A stretch of DNA of 46,375 nucleotides from a virus. Shown here piece after piece: positions 30,422-39,250 of this stretch. Position numbers and translations under genes: made by a program. The stretch lies in the IMG/VR virus record IMGVR_UViG_3300035698_003158, positions 1 to 46,375 of that record; one strand, written 5' to 3'. Position 1 is the first letter of the stretch; every line of letters begins with the position of its first letter. Under the pieces are notes generated by a model. The model searched no databases. It saw only the letters and a list, made by a program, of their open reading frames with translations, and was not told the origin of the DNA.

Positions 30422-33049
30422 ATGAAGAAGACCTTGATGACCATGATAATATTGGCATATCTCATGGGTGTAGCATGTGCCGACCTTGTCGTACCGCTTG
30501 TTGACCCACGTGTAGAGTCCGGTACGGCAACGAATCAGATGGCCTTTTGGAACAACACAGCATTGCAGTGGCAGCACACGACCGGCTTACTTTGGGATGA
30601 GCCTAATGACTGCTTGACCGCTACAGGCACAACTGGTAAGCAGCTAAGACTATCAGACAACGCAGGTGACTATCATGATTTTAGGGTGGATTCTACTGGC
30701 GTTTTGTCCATTGTCGGCACAGGCACTAATGCAGATTTCGTCTTTGGATCTACTGCGTTAGCTGACGCAGGTGAAGCGGGTGATTCTCGAATGTGGTTTG
30801 ATAAAAGCAAGGGGGCGTTTAGAGCTGGTGCGGTAGATGCTGCTCAATGGGACGATGTGCGTGTTGGGAACAATAGTTTAGCTTTTGGCTCTAATGGAGT
30901 TGCAAGTGGGATATATTCAACACACTTTGGGAATGGTGGAACAGCAAGTGGATTACACTCAACACACTTTGGTTTTTTAGGGACAACAAGTGGAGCATCT
31001 TCAATTCATTTTGGTGGTTATGGAGTTGCAAGCGGTGTTTATTCAACGCACTTTGGGCGTTATAATCTTGCAGACTGCTACGGCTTAATGACTCTTGGTC
31101 GGTTTAGTGCTTTGGGAGCAACGGAAGCGGATAGTGCTACTGTATGGTATGCCGCTGACCCGATATTCATCATAGGCGACGGGGCAAATATAGGTAGCCG
31201 GTCTAACGTCTTCACAATCTACAAGAACGGCAACCTCATAACAGACGGCGACATAACTGGTGCTGCAATCAGTGGAACAAACACCAATTGGGACGCGGCT
31301 TATACTCATATAGGCGAAAGCGGTGCAAGCCACACCTATATAGACCAATCAGTAGTAAGTGGTTCGTCTCCAACTTTTGATGGCACTAATATCACAGGTG
31401 TTGCTTCTATTGACGTTGCTGATGAAAGTGCTGATACTACTTGTTTTCCGCTGTTTGCGACAGATGCTACCGGAGCTATTGCCCCAAAGACAGGGAGTAA
31501 TTTAACTTTCAATTCATCTACGGGTGCTTTAGGTGCTACAGATATAACGGCAAGCGGAGATTTATTGGTTACCGGAGATACAGGGTTAGGAGAGGCTTCG
31601 CCACTTCGTAAATTAGATGTAGCAGGCTCGGTAAGAATGACAGCAGAAGCATCATCTTCTATTACGGGTACAGCAGACCCGGCGGTAAGTAAAACTTTAC
31701 CAGGAACGAACACTCTGTTTCTTACTGAATTGGTCGCAGGCGACAGAATAACTGTAAATAGTGAAAGCAGAACAATAACTGCTATTGCCAGCAATACAAG
31801 TTTAACAGTAGACGTTAAGTTTTCAGATACCGCCGGTGGGGCAACAGTAACTAAATTGCCTGCCGAGCTTATTCTAAGAGATAGCTCAAATAATGTTGAT
31901 TTAATTGTTAATGGCGATGGTCATTTGGTTCTTAACAACCCACTATATTTAGCGAATGGTGCTTACAACATTCCTTCTCTCTCTTTTAACAGTGACCCCG
32001 ATACGGGTTTTTACAGAATTACCACAGATGCGTTAGGATTTAGTACGGGAGGCTCAACAGCTTTAGCAATGTATTCAAATTCAGTGGTATTTAGTCGCCC
32101 AACTTTTTACCATGAACGGGTTACTGCTGATGTTTTATCGCCGAAATTCATCTTTAGAAAACTTAACTTAACAAGCGATCCTTATACTCCGGGTGTTGGT
32201 GACGGGTTAGGTGCATTGCAGGGTTCAGGTTATCTCGGTGCAGGAGGCGGCTGGCAATATGGCGTTGGAGCTTCTATCGAGTTTGTCGCGGAGGAAAATT
32301 TTAATTACGGTACACCGGATGAGTTAGGTACAAAAATTATATTTCAAACCTGTGCTATTAACGCTGCGACTCTCACGACTCACATGACAATAGACAATGC
32401 TGGTAATGTTAGAATAGGCGACGCTACAGCCCCTACAGAGACATTTGAAGTATTAGGCTCATCGCAGTTCGGCGACGACACAAACGAGGTACAGATAAGC
32501 TCGACCGGCGTTATGACTTTTCACGAAGATGCTCGATTCTGGCAGGGTGTATTCGTTTCTCCATCAAGGTTCAAAGAGCCCACATCGGGAATACCATCAG
32601 AAGTTAATAGAGGACTTGGGACGGCTCGTGATTTCTCAGACAATACAGATAAAGAACATTTACACGTTGTGGTAAGTATTCCCGGCTTTTGGGATGCGAC
32701 AGAAAATTTGGAAGTAATTATACATTGGGAAAGTCCTACAACATCAGAGAAATGTGATTGGTATATTAAGTATCAGCTTTTGGCAGAAAATGAAGATATG
32801 ACATCTACAACCACAGCCACCGTTGCTTGTGCAGCGGGTTATTGCACAAGTTCAGCTACGGCTAATGGATTGGTACATAGCACCATTGTAATACCAACTG
32901 CTGCTTTTGATGCTGGTGATAAAAAGTTAAGGTTCGAGCTTTGGAGAGATGCAGATAGTGGTAATGGTGATGATACACTTGGCGATTCTGCATATCTACA
33001 CGGCATAAGAGTTCGAGGCGTAAGATATAAGACCGGCGGAGCAATGTAA
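30422..33049 (+). CDS. tail fibre with YadA-like head repeats and N-terminal signal peptide
   Basis: 875 aa. Residues 1-20 look like a Sec signal (MKKTLMTMIILAYLMGVACA, then DL). About residues 155-210 hold four 14-aa repeats ending STHFG, the left-handed beta-roll pattern of YadA-type trimeric adhesins. A fibre shaft follows with DxxGNVRIGD and LDVAGSVRM type strands. The C-terminal 200 residues form a beta sandwich-like domain (LHVVVSIPGFW, KKLRFELWRDAD). It probably binds the host surface as a trimer. The signal peptide is unexpected for a protein assembled in the cytoplasm. Confidence 0.75.
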   Translation: MKKTLMTMIILAYLMGVACADLVVPLVDPRVESGTATNQMAFWNNTALQWQHTTGLLWDEPNDCLTATGTTGKQLRLSDNAGDYHDFRVDSTGVLSIVGTGTNADFVFGSTALADAGEAGDSRMWFDKSKGAFRAGAVDAAQWDDVRVGNNSLAFGSNGVASGIYSTHFGNGGTASGLHSTHFGFLGTTSGASSIHFGGYGVASGVYSTHFGRYNLADCYGLMTLGRFSALGATEADSATVWYAADPIFIIGDGANIGSRSNVFTIYKNGNLITDGDITGAAISGTNTNWDAAYTHIGESGASHTYIDQSVVSGSSPTFDGTNITGVASIDVADESADTTCFPLFATDATGAIAPKTGSNLTFNSSTGALGATDITASGDLLVTGDTGLGEASPLRKLDVAGSVRMTAEASSSITGTADPAVSKTLPGTNTLFLTELVAGDRITVNSESRTITAIASNTSLTVDVKFSDTAGGATVTKLPAELILRDSSNNVDLIVNGDGHLVLNNPLYLANGAYNIPSLSFNSDPDTGFYRITTDALGFSTGGSTALAMYSNSVVFSRPTFYHERVTADVLSPKFIFRKLNLTSDPYTPGVGDGLGALQGSGYLGAGGGWQYGVGASIEFVAEENFNYGTPDELGTKIIFQTCAINAATLTTHMTIDNAGNVRIGDATAPTETFEVLGSSQFGDDTNEVQISSTGVMTFHEDARFWQGVFVSPSRFKEPTSGIPSEVNRGLGTARDFSDNTDKEHLHVVVSIPGFWDATENLEVIIHWESPTTSEKCDWYIKYQLLAENEDMTSTTTATVACAAGYCTSSATANGLVHSTIVIPTAAFDAGDKKLRFELWRDADSGNGDDTLGDSAYLHGIRVRGVRYKTGGAM
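30884..31051 (+). repeat. four 42-bp coding repeats in the tail fibre
   Basis: Units at 30884-30925, 30926-30967, 30968-31009 and 31010-31051. Each encodes FGxxGxxSGxxSxH. The base sequences differ in many third positions, so the repeats are old or under protein selection. A fifth, decayed unit follows. Confidence 0.75.
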
Positions 33050-33064
33050 TAATAGGAATGTACC

Positions 33065-33667
33065 TTGGCAAATGAAATAAAAACAGTATGGTCAACAGAC
33101 AGAACTCTGACGGCGGATGTCTATTATGATGATGCCGGAGAGATGAAGGCTCGCGGTGCACAAGTTGAGATGTTTGAACAACCAGCCTCAAGCGGTCTTT
33201 ACAAAGGCTCTCACACGACAATCGTAGCGGGTGACATAATAATTATCAAAGACGGTACACAGCTAATCGGTACGGTTGAGTATAGGGCCGAGTCCATACA
33301 AAGTGGTGCGGCGAAGATAGTTCCAGCCGGTTATGTAGGTGATTACTATGAAGACGACATAGTCTATATCCTTTGGAGTACTTCTGTAGCCTCGTCAACA
33401 GACGGAACAGCTCTTGTATATAAGAATGATGGCACTGGTGAAGTGACCACACCGACTGGAATTACCGAGGCACGTGACTTTGATGGTAAAACCGGTGTGC
33501 ACCTCTGTAGAATAGACCTCTCTGCAAGCTCTTTCTACGCCAGAGAGCGTGACTATTCAGTTGTGGTGTCAGGTATCGTGATAGACGGTCAAACACTAAG
33601 CTATGTAATCGCATCATTCAGCATCCAGAATAGATTCAACAAAGAACGCTTTATAAGGGATGTATAA
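33065..33667 (+). CDS. virion-associated beta-rich protein
   Basis: 200 aa from a TTG start (33065); AGGA lies about nine bases upstream and no in-frame ATG is close. The sequence is beta-rich (ADVYYDDAGEMKARGAQVEMFEQ, RDYSVVVSGIVIDGQTLSYVIASF). It overlaps the collagen-like gene by 1 bp (TAATG). Likely a fibre-associated or adaptor protein; the family is unknown to me. Confidence 0.55.
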   Translation: MANEIKTVWSTDRTLTADVYYDDAGEMKARGAQVEMFEQPASSGLYKGSHTTIVAGDIIIIKDGTQLIGTVEYRAESIQSGAAKIVPAGYVGDYYEDDIVYILWSTSVASSTDGTALVYKNDGTGEVTTPTGITEARDFDGKTGVHLCRIDLSASSFYARERDYSVVVSGIVIDGQTLSYVIASFSIQNRFNKERFIRDV

Positions 33668-34353
33668 TGACTAACTTTGGAAAGAAAACACCAACAGTGT
33701 CAGATGTTCTAACTGAACAATTAGCTCGCCGTATCGTTGTGAAGCAGGGCGGTCTGTTCCTCTCCGGTGACAACGGCGGTCCTATAGAAGTGGCCGCACA
33801 GGGTGACAGAGGTCCGCGTGGTGAAAAAGGCGTACAAGGTGTAAAAGGTGTCAAAGGTGACAGAGGTGTGGCCGGTCCTACAGGTCAGACCGGTCTACAA
33901 GGTCAGCAGGGTGATACCGGTTTTCAAGGTGCGGAAGGTGATAAAGGACAGCAGGGTGAACAAGGTGAACAAGGCGTACGCGGCCAGGAAGGAATTTCTG
34001 GTCCTGTTGGCGAAAAGGGTGACACAGGTGACAGAGGACTCATCGGTCCTGTCGGTCAGGCTGGTCTCTCCGGTCCGAAAGGTGACAAACCTGCTTTCCA
34101 ACGTGAAGGCACACATATCCGCTTTGAAAATCCAGATGGCACGTGGAGTTCGTGGCTTGAGTTGACTGGTTCGCCTGGCTTCAACGGTATGGATGGTAAA
34201 GACGGACGTAATGGTCGGCCCGGTGAACAAGGTCCGCAAGGTCCTCGTGGTGACACTGGCCCAGCGGGTATAGCCCCGGCTGAAGTAAACTACTTCACAA
34301 ATGAAATATTGAAGCTGAAATCGCGTATAACTGCCTTAGAGGACACAACATAG
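33667..34353 (+). CDS. collagen-like fibre protein
   Basis: 228 aa. A capsid/tail-attachment-like N terminus of about 40 residues, then about 30 Gly-X-Y triplets from residue 50 (GDRGPRGEKG...), a non-collagen beta insert (FQREGTHIRFENPDGTW), a second Gly-X-Y stretch, and a C-terminal coiled coil (ILKLKSRITALED) that can trimerise the chain. Such proteins form thin triple-helical fibres on phage tails. Gln and Lys replace Pro often, as in bacterial and phage collagens. Confidence 0.85.
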   Translation: MTNFGKKTPTVSDVLTEQLARRIVVKQGGLFLSGDNGGPIEVAAQGDRGPRGEKGVQGVKGVKGDRGVAGPTGQTGLQGQQGDTGFQGAEGDKGQQGEQGEQGVRGQEGISGPVGEKGDTGDRGLIGPVGQAGLSGPKGDKPAFQREGTHIRFENPDGTWSSWLELTGSPGFNGMDGKDGRNGRPGEQGPQGPRGDTGPAGIAPAEVNYFTNEILKLKSRITALEDTT

Positions 34354-34401
34354 TAATAAACACTTGCAATATATAGATAAGTATGTTATATAGGAAACAA
34401 C

Positions 34402-34812
34402 ATGGCTAAACGAAAGAAAAAATTTAAGGCTGAAACGCTGACAACCAGGCGTGACCAGTCTCTGGACACCAAGACGATTAACAGTTACCGCACACCATAC
34501 ATACCGCAGGACAGAAATGACCAAATAGTGCTCAACACAAAGAAGTGTCGTGGTCAGCTCATTGCCGCATTAAACCGTGAGGCCATACGTTTTGGCGGCA
34601 TGTCTCCAATGGCAAGAGTCGCCAAGCTGTTCTACAATAATGATAAAGAAGCTATAAAGATACTCAAACATATCTTACCAGAGTTGAAGTCGATAGATGC
34701 TAAAATAGACCAGGCAAGTCCACTAAAGCTGATATTGAACATGTCAGAAGATGATGATGTAAACGATGAAGATGATGTAGATGAAACCGAAACTGACGAT
34801 TCCGAGACTTAA
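34402..34812 (+). CDS. terminase small subunit-like DNA packaging protein
   Basis: 136 aa with a Lys-rich N terminus (MAKRKKKFK), a helical middle (LIAALNREAIRFGGMSPMARVAKLFYNNDKEAIKILKHIL) and a very acidic tail (EDDDVNDEDDVDETETDD). It lies 3 bp before the large terminase gene, where T7-like phages have gp18. The helices may bind packaging-site DNA. The assignment is by position and charge pattern. Confidence 0.6.
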   Translation: MAKRKKKFKAETLTTRRDQSLDTKTINSYRTPYIPQDRNDQIVLNTKKCRGQLIAALNREAIRFGGMSPMARVAKLFYNNDKEAIKILKHILPELKSIDAKIDQASPLKLILNMSEDDDVNDEDDVDETETDDSET

Positions 34813-34815
34813 CAG

Positions 34816-36351
34816 ATGGCTAACACAAGTCTAAAATCAAAAATAGCTACAGAGCTGTTTAACACAGGTGCAAGCAAGGCTATGGAGTTTACGCCTGAGA
34901 TATTCCAGCGTCCGTTTATGAAGTCGGTCTGCCGTTATCCAGCATTTATTGGTGCATGGGGAACGGGTAAGACTCTCTGCGGATTTATGAAGGGCATAAT
35001 GCTCTCCCTGATGTACCCGGGTAACTCTGGCATAATCATAAGAAAGACATATCGTGCCCTCAGTCGCTCCACCATCCGTGACTTCTGTTCGTGGACCGGT
35101 TTCAAAGTCTCAGAGCAGCGTCAGGAAATTCTAATCCCCGGAACTGGCGGTTCAGTAATAGCCTTTGCCCATGCGGATAATCTTCAGGACTTTCGTTTCA
35201 CTGTCCAGGGTATGAATCTTGGTTGGGCAGAAATAGAACAATCTGACGAGTTAGAGAACTCCGAAGTTTTCAACGAACTCGACGGACGTATCAGACGTAT
35301 CTTAACACCGAACGAAGACATTCAAAAGTCTCTCATCAAAGCCGGTATGCTCGACCATCAAGTCTCCAGCTTTTCAAAACTTGACCAAAAGACCCGCGAT
35401 AACATAGAAGACTACCTGATGCACAAGATGAATCTCCCTGTCCGTCAGCTCATGGTCACGGGTAATGCAAATGGCCACAATTGGGTTTGGCGTAGATGGA
35501 AGAAAGCACCGACAGAGGGCTACCAGTTATTTGAAGCGATTTCCAGTGAGAACAAAGCAAACATTCCCCGAAGTACCCTAAAAAGTTGGGACAACATGAA
35601 AATAACCGCACCGAAGCGTCATGCTCGGATGGTGATGAACTCGTGGGAAGACTATGAAATCGAAGGCTCTTTCTACGCCGAGCTGATGAGTAATTCGCTA
35701 AAACAGAAACGCTGTGAGCTGGACACCCTATATGACAAAAGTGTTCCGGTCTACACCTTTTGGGACTTGGGTATAAGAGCGTCGGATACAACGGCCATCT
35801 GGTTTGTCCAGTTTATAGGCGATGAGATATGGCTGATAGACTACTTAGAAGAGTATGGCAAAGGTATGGAATACTATTCAAAAGAGTTGAGTAAAAAGCC
35901 ATACGAGTATGTAGCTCATTATCTACCGCCCGATGCGGTACAGCGTTTACAGGGCAGAGAGATAACAACGCGTCTTGACATCATGCGGAGACTTCGTCGT
36001 GAGCCTATCAGATTAGTAGAACGTCACCGTGTAGAAGAGCGTATAGCCTGTGTTAGAAGTGTGCTAAACAGATGTAAGTTCAATGCCAAGTGTGAACGCG
36101 GCGTGGACTGCTTGAACAACTATCGTAAAAAGAGATATGACACCGCATCGGAAGACACACCTGTGTTCATGTCCAAACCGGCTGATGATGAATGGACCAA
36201 CGGTGCAGATTCCTTCGGTTACATGGCGGTAGTATTCAGATATGCCCCGCCTAAAAATGACGACGCATACAACATGTTCTCAGATGACACCGACTGGACT
36301 GACGAAAGTGAAAGCGAACAAGGTGTAACAAATCTCTTAGGTGTAGGATAA
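34816..36351 (+). CDS. terL: terminase large subunit
   Basis: 511 aa. Walker A GAWGTGKT at residues 46-53, Walker B-like LGWAEIEQSDELE (136 onward), and an RNase H-like nuclease with Asp317 in TFWDLGIRASDTTAIWF, followed by further acidic motifs (DSFGYMAVVF). It drives DNA into the procapsid and cuts the concatemer. It is followed by small genes and then the portal. Confidence 0.92.
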   Translation: MANTSLKSKIATELFNTGASKAMEFTPEIFQRPFMKSVCRYPAFIGAWGTGKTLCGFMKGIMLSLMYPGNSGIIIRKTYRALSRSTIRDFCSWTGFKVSEQRQEILIPGTGGSVIAFAHADNLQDFRFTVQGMNLGWAEIEQSDELENSEVFNELDGRIRRILTPNEDIQKSLIKAGMLDHQVSSFSKLDQKTRDNIEDYLMHKMNLPVRQLMVTGNANGHNWVWRRWKKAPTEGYQLFEAISSENKANIPRSTLKSWDNMKITAPKRHARMVMNSWEDYEIEGSFYAELMSNSLKQKRCELDTLYDKSVPVYTFWDLGIRASDTTAIWFVQFIGDEIWLIDYLEEYGKGMEYYSKELSKKPYEYVAHYLPPDAVQRLQGREITTRLDIMRRLRREPIRLVERHRVEERIACVRSVLNRCKFNAKCERGVDCLNNYRKKRYDTASEDTPVFMSKPADDEWTNGADSFGYMAVVFRYAPPKNDDAYNMFSDDTDWTDESESEQGVTNLLGVG

Positions 36352-36383
36352 CTTAAAAAGTAAAGGAGCTTGACATCAAACGT

Positions 36384-36572
36384 ATGTGGCTTGTATACTG
36401 TCCTCACTGTGGAAAAGCAGCAACGGGAGCTGTCGCACCAAGAGCAATAGGTTACGAGCCAAGAGTATCATGTGTCTTGTGTAATAGAACAATCAACGCG
36501 GCAAAAGGAGCGTTTCAGTATCACAAGACAAACATAACCGAAACCAAGCGTGACTTACTTTCTGTAGAGTGA
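36384..36572 (+). CDS. small zinc-ribbon protein
   Basis: 62 aa with CPHC and CVLC, a typical zinc ribbon. The only strong ribosome site (AAAGGAG, 36362-36368) is 15 bp before the ATG but six bases before an in-frame ATC at 36375, so an unusual ATC start is possible. Function unknown; lies between terminase and portal. Confidence 0.55.
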   Translation: MWLVYCPHCGKAATGAVAPRAIGYEPRVSCVLCNRTINAAKGAFQYHKTNITETKRDLLSVE

Positions 36573-36598
36573 GCGAAATAAACATTAAGGAATAACCT

Positions 36599-36805
36599 AT
36601 GTCACATGGCAGTCCAAGTCCATTAGCACCGACTCCACCAGCTCCAATAACTATCGAACCGACAATGGAGAAGACAAAGGGCGACTTGAAAGAACGCCTA
36701 AGACGCTCTCGGAGCAGAGCACTTAGCCAGGTCTCTGATATAGGCTTTCTCGATTCACAGCCAGCAATGGCAAAAAATGAACTTTCAAATGTTTTAGGAG
36801 TGTAA
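36599..36805 (+). CDS. small Pro-rich protein
   Basis: 68 aa with a Pro/Ser-rich N terminus (SPSPLAPTPPAPITI) and a basic helical end (DLKERLRRSRSRAL). AAGGAATAACC precedes the ATG. The pattern resembles small proteins found near phage portal genes; role unknown. Confidence 0.5.
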   Translation: MSHGSPSPLAPTPPAPITIEPTMEKTKGDLKERLRRSRSRALSQVSDIGFLDSQPAMAKNELSNVLGV

Positions 36806-36809
36806 CCGA

Positions 36810-37025
36810 ATGGAAAAGAGATGTGGAAAGTGTATTTACTGTATTAAAGAAAACAATATACTATATTGTAAAGAGTCACCACCGCAGAATAATACTGTAG
36901 TTCTGCCTCGTAACGGTATACAGGCTGGCTCAGGACCAGCTCTTGAAATACGAACAGTATCAAGTTGGCCTTCGGTAAAGGAAAATAGTAGCGCTTGTGG
37001 GAAATACGAGGAGATGTCACTATGA
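36810..37025 (+). CDS. small Cys-rich protein
   Basis: 71 aa with CGKCIYC and a YCKESPP segment, then CGKY near the end, a likely single metal site (four or five Cys). It overlaps the next gene as ATGA. Function unknown. Confidence 0.55.
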   Translation: MEKRCGKCIYCIKENNILYCKESPPQNNTVVLPRNGIQAGSGPALEIRTVSSWPSVKENSSACGKYEEMSL

Positions 37026-37234
37026 ATATGCAGCAGGCAGAAGAAATACTCGGCCTCAGATTTAGAGGCCGTAGAGTCTACCTTGAGCAGAGAGGTATGA
37101 ACAAAGAGCAAGTTGACTCCGATGAGGACACTGTTAAAAGAGACTGTCATGAGTTCGCAGTTATTATGAAGAAAATGACCGCGAGCCGAAGACCATCCAG
37201 TCTGATTATACAACCGGGGCAACCGCTTAATTAA
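37022..37234 (+). CDS. small basic hypothetical protein
   Basis: 70 aa. Start chosen at 37022, where ATG overlaps the previous stop (ATGA) with GAGGAG upstream; an in-frame ATG at 36995 would overlap by 31 bp. Helical and basic (FRGRRVYLEQRGMNKEQV, MKKMTASRR). Function unknown. Confidence 0.5.
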   Translation: MNMQQAEEILGLRFRGRRVYLEQRGMNKEQVDSDEDTVKRDCHEFAVIMKKMTASRRPSSLIIQPGQPLN

Positions 37235-37248
37235 GAAAGAAAATAACT

Positions 37249-37380
37249 ATGATGAAAAAGCAAGCAGAGCTTAACTGTTATATGCCACCAAAGTGGTCCA
37301 TAGTATTATGGCCTCTTGGAGTAATACTTTGTTTACCATTACTCTTAATCAGTATTTTTTATACTGCTATAAGGAAGTAA
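37249..37380 (+). CDS. 43-aa membrane mini-protein before the portal
   Basis: ATG at 37249 (or 37252), TAA at 37378-37380, two bp before the portal ATG. One strong transmembrane span (WSIVLWPLGVILCLPLLLISIFY) with a basic end (TAIRK). The ribosome site is a modest AAGAAAG. It could be a small holin-like or membrane-modifying protein. Confidence 0.45.
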   Translation: MMKKQAELNCYMPPKWSIVLWPLGVILCLPLLLISIFYTAIRK

Positions 37381-37382
37381 CA

Positions 37383-39089
37383 ATGTACGAATGGAAAAAC
37401 AAGTCTGACGAAAGCATTGCCAAACTGTGTGTAGACCAGCTTGGTCGGGCTAAAGAACGTCGTGGAGTCTACGATGACTTACACAGTCTGATTGTAAAGA
37501 TATTCCGACCTCGTCGTTACGACATCTTAGGCAACAGTCAGAAAGGTCAGCAGTACGGTTCTACTCTCTACGACCAGCATCCTGCTAACGCTCTGAACAA
37601 ATCTCTCTCCGGTCTTATCGGCTACATGGTCTCTCGCTCTTCGCCCTGGCTTCAGTTCATAGCTCCCGATGTCAGACTAATGCAATTAGACCACATAAAG
37701 AGGTACTGTCAGGAAGCGACAGAGCAAGTCCTCTACGGAGCTAATCGTTCCAACATCTATGCCTCACTAATCCCTCACGGTCTTGATGCCTACTCTGTTG
37801 GTACATCAGTTATGATACCTAATTCAGATGAAGTAAAAGACCGGGTAGTTTTTGATGTAGTCCACCCGCGTGATAGTTACATCATTTGTAATCGCTTTGG
37901 CGACCCAATCATATACTTCAGAGAACTGAAACTAACTCGTCTGACCGCTTTGGAATACTTCACTGAAGACAAACTTCCGACCACGTGGTTCAAAAAGGAT
38001 GCAAATGGAAACAGTGAGCTAAAGGACCAGATGACTGAGCAGAAATTCGTTTGGGCTACTTATCCCAATGCTGACCGAGATACGTCAAGTCTCTTACCGG
38101 TAGATAGAGAGTTTGCTGTCTTTGCCGTGATGCTCGGTTCTGCCGGACCTGACAAAAGTAGTCTCGTCATGCGTTCAGGCAGAGAAGTCTTTCCCGTATG
38201 TTGGAGACAACTTCGTGAAAGTGGTTCTGACTACGGTACATCTCTCGCAGCGGACTGTCTGACTTCGGCACTGGTTTGCAACAAGCTGACGGAGAAATCA
38301 GTTGCCGCAGCACATCAAGCTGTCGAACCAGCTGGTATCTGGTCAAAATCCCTCCGGGGCTCTCTAATGAAGACCGGAACTAACCCCGGTGCTCGAATAT
38401 TTGCCGATGACATAACACGTGACGGTTTTAAGCCCATCCTGGACCGGCTCAACTGGCCTGTCTCGGATGCACAAATAGAACGTCTTCATAGCCAGATTGA
38501 CGACAAGTTCTTTATCAAGTTCTTTGAGATGTTGTCATCCGGTGACATAAAAGCCCGTACCGCTTACGAAGTCTCACAGATGATGGCGGAGAAGGCTGCT
38601 CTAATGACCTCCATCGTTGACACATTTGAACAGGACACGTTAGAACCGTCTCTTGAAGCTATAATCCTCCATGAGACAGAGGCTGGTCGTATGCCTGAGC
38701 CGCCTGGAGAACTCGTCGAATCCGGTTCTACTGTAGACATTCGCTATCTTGGTCCTCTTGCCCAACTTCAACGAACTCTCCTAAAGGCCAAAGGCACAGT
38801 CGACGCTATGGCAATAATCTCTCAAATAGCTGCATTAGACGAAACAGTTGCCTGGAAATTCAACTGGCTTGAAATAGCTGAAGAAGTTGCAGTAAATCAG
38901 GGTATGCCTCAGAAGCATATCAAGTCAGATGAGGAAGTAGCAGCGATAGTACAGCAGCAGCAACAACAACAACAGGCCGCACAGCAAGCTGAAATGCTTG
39001 GCAATGCTTCTAAAGCGGCAGGACCACTTGGTAAACGTCCTGAGTCCGGCTCACCGATGGAAAAGATAAGCAATATGGTAGCGGAGTAA
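37383..39089 (+). CDS. portal protein (T7 head-tail connector type)
   Basis: 568 aa. Start at 37383 with AAGGAAG, not the upstream in-frame ATG inside the mini-gene. Family features: YDDLHSLIVKIFRPRRYDI, the LYDQHPANALNKSLSGLIGYMVSRSSPWLQF block, and the C-terminal IDDKFFIKFFEML...TAYEVSQMM. It ends with a Gln-rich stretch (QQQQQQQQ). It forms the dodecameric DNA gate at the capsid vertex. Confidence 0.9.
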   Translation: MYEWKNKSDESIAKLCVDQLGRAKERRGVYDDLHSLIVKIFRPRRYDILGNSQKGQQYGSTLYDQHPANALNKSLSGLIGYMVSRSSPWLQFIAPDVRLMQLDHIKRYCQEATEQVLYGANRSNIYASLIPHGLDAYSVGTSVMIPNSDEVKDRVVFDVVHPRDSYIICNRFGDPIIYFRELKLTRLTALEYFTEDKLPTTWFKKDANGNSELKDQMTEQKFVWATYPNADRDTSSLLPVDREFAVFAVMLGSAGPDKSSLVMRSGREVFPVCWRQLRESGSDYGTSLAADCLTSALVCNKLTEKSVAAAHQAVEPAGIWSKSLRGSLMKTGTNPGARIFADDITRDGFKPILDRLNWPVSDAQIERLHSQIDDKFFIKFFEMLSSGDIKARTAYEVSQMMAEKAALMTSIVDTFEQDTLEPSLEAIILHETEAGRMPEPPGELVESGSTVDIRYLGPLAQLQRTLLKAKGTVDAMAIISQIAALDETVAWKFNWLEIAEEVAVNQGMPQKHIKSDEEVAAIVQQQQQQQQAAQQAEMLGNASKAAGPLGKRPESGSPMEKISNMVAE

Positions 39090-39117
39090 AGACAATAACT
39101 TTTAGAAAGGTATGATT

Positions 39118-39231
39118 ATGGCAAAGGCAGGAATACCAAAGCGTGACGGAAGTGGCCGAGGTCGTAGAGCTAATCAAGGTCGTGGTGGCTGTAAAACAAC
39201 AAGAAGTACGGGACGAGGCAGAAAACGGTAA
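39118..39231 (+). CDS. 37-aa Arg/Gly-rich mini-protein
   Basis: ATG at 39118 with AGAAAGG seven bases upstream; TAA at 39229-39231. Extremely basic: AGIPKRDGSGRGRRANQGRGGC, then KTTRSTGRGRKR. A DGSGRG...NxGRGGC pattern recurs, as far as I recall, in small phage ORFs near head genes. It could bind DNA or RNA. It sits between portal and scaffold-region genes. Confidence 0.55.
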   Translation: MAKAGIPKRDGSGRGRRANQGRGGCKTTRSTGRGRKR

Positions 39232-39250
39232 CTTTTAGAAAGGTGTTATA

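Noticed and set aside
30884-31051. CRISPR array
   Set aside because: The 42-bp units are degenerate coding repeats in frame within the tail fibre; there are no spacers.
30422-33049. diversity-generating retroelement target, as in BPP-1
   Set aside because: No reverse transcriptase gene and no template/variable repeat pair was seen in the window.
33848-34239. extra reading frames across the collagen-like gene on both strands
   Set aside because: They are shadows of the Gly-X-Y repeat, whose periodic codons keep other frames open.
34364-34392. promoter TTGCAA-17-TATATA before the terminase genes
   Set aside because: Its transcript would start at or after the ribosome site of the gene at 34402, so it would not serve that gene; the match may be due to A/T richness.
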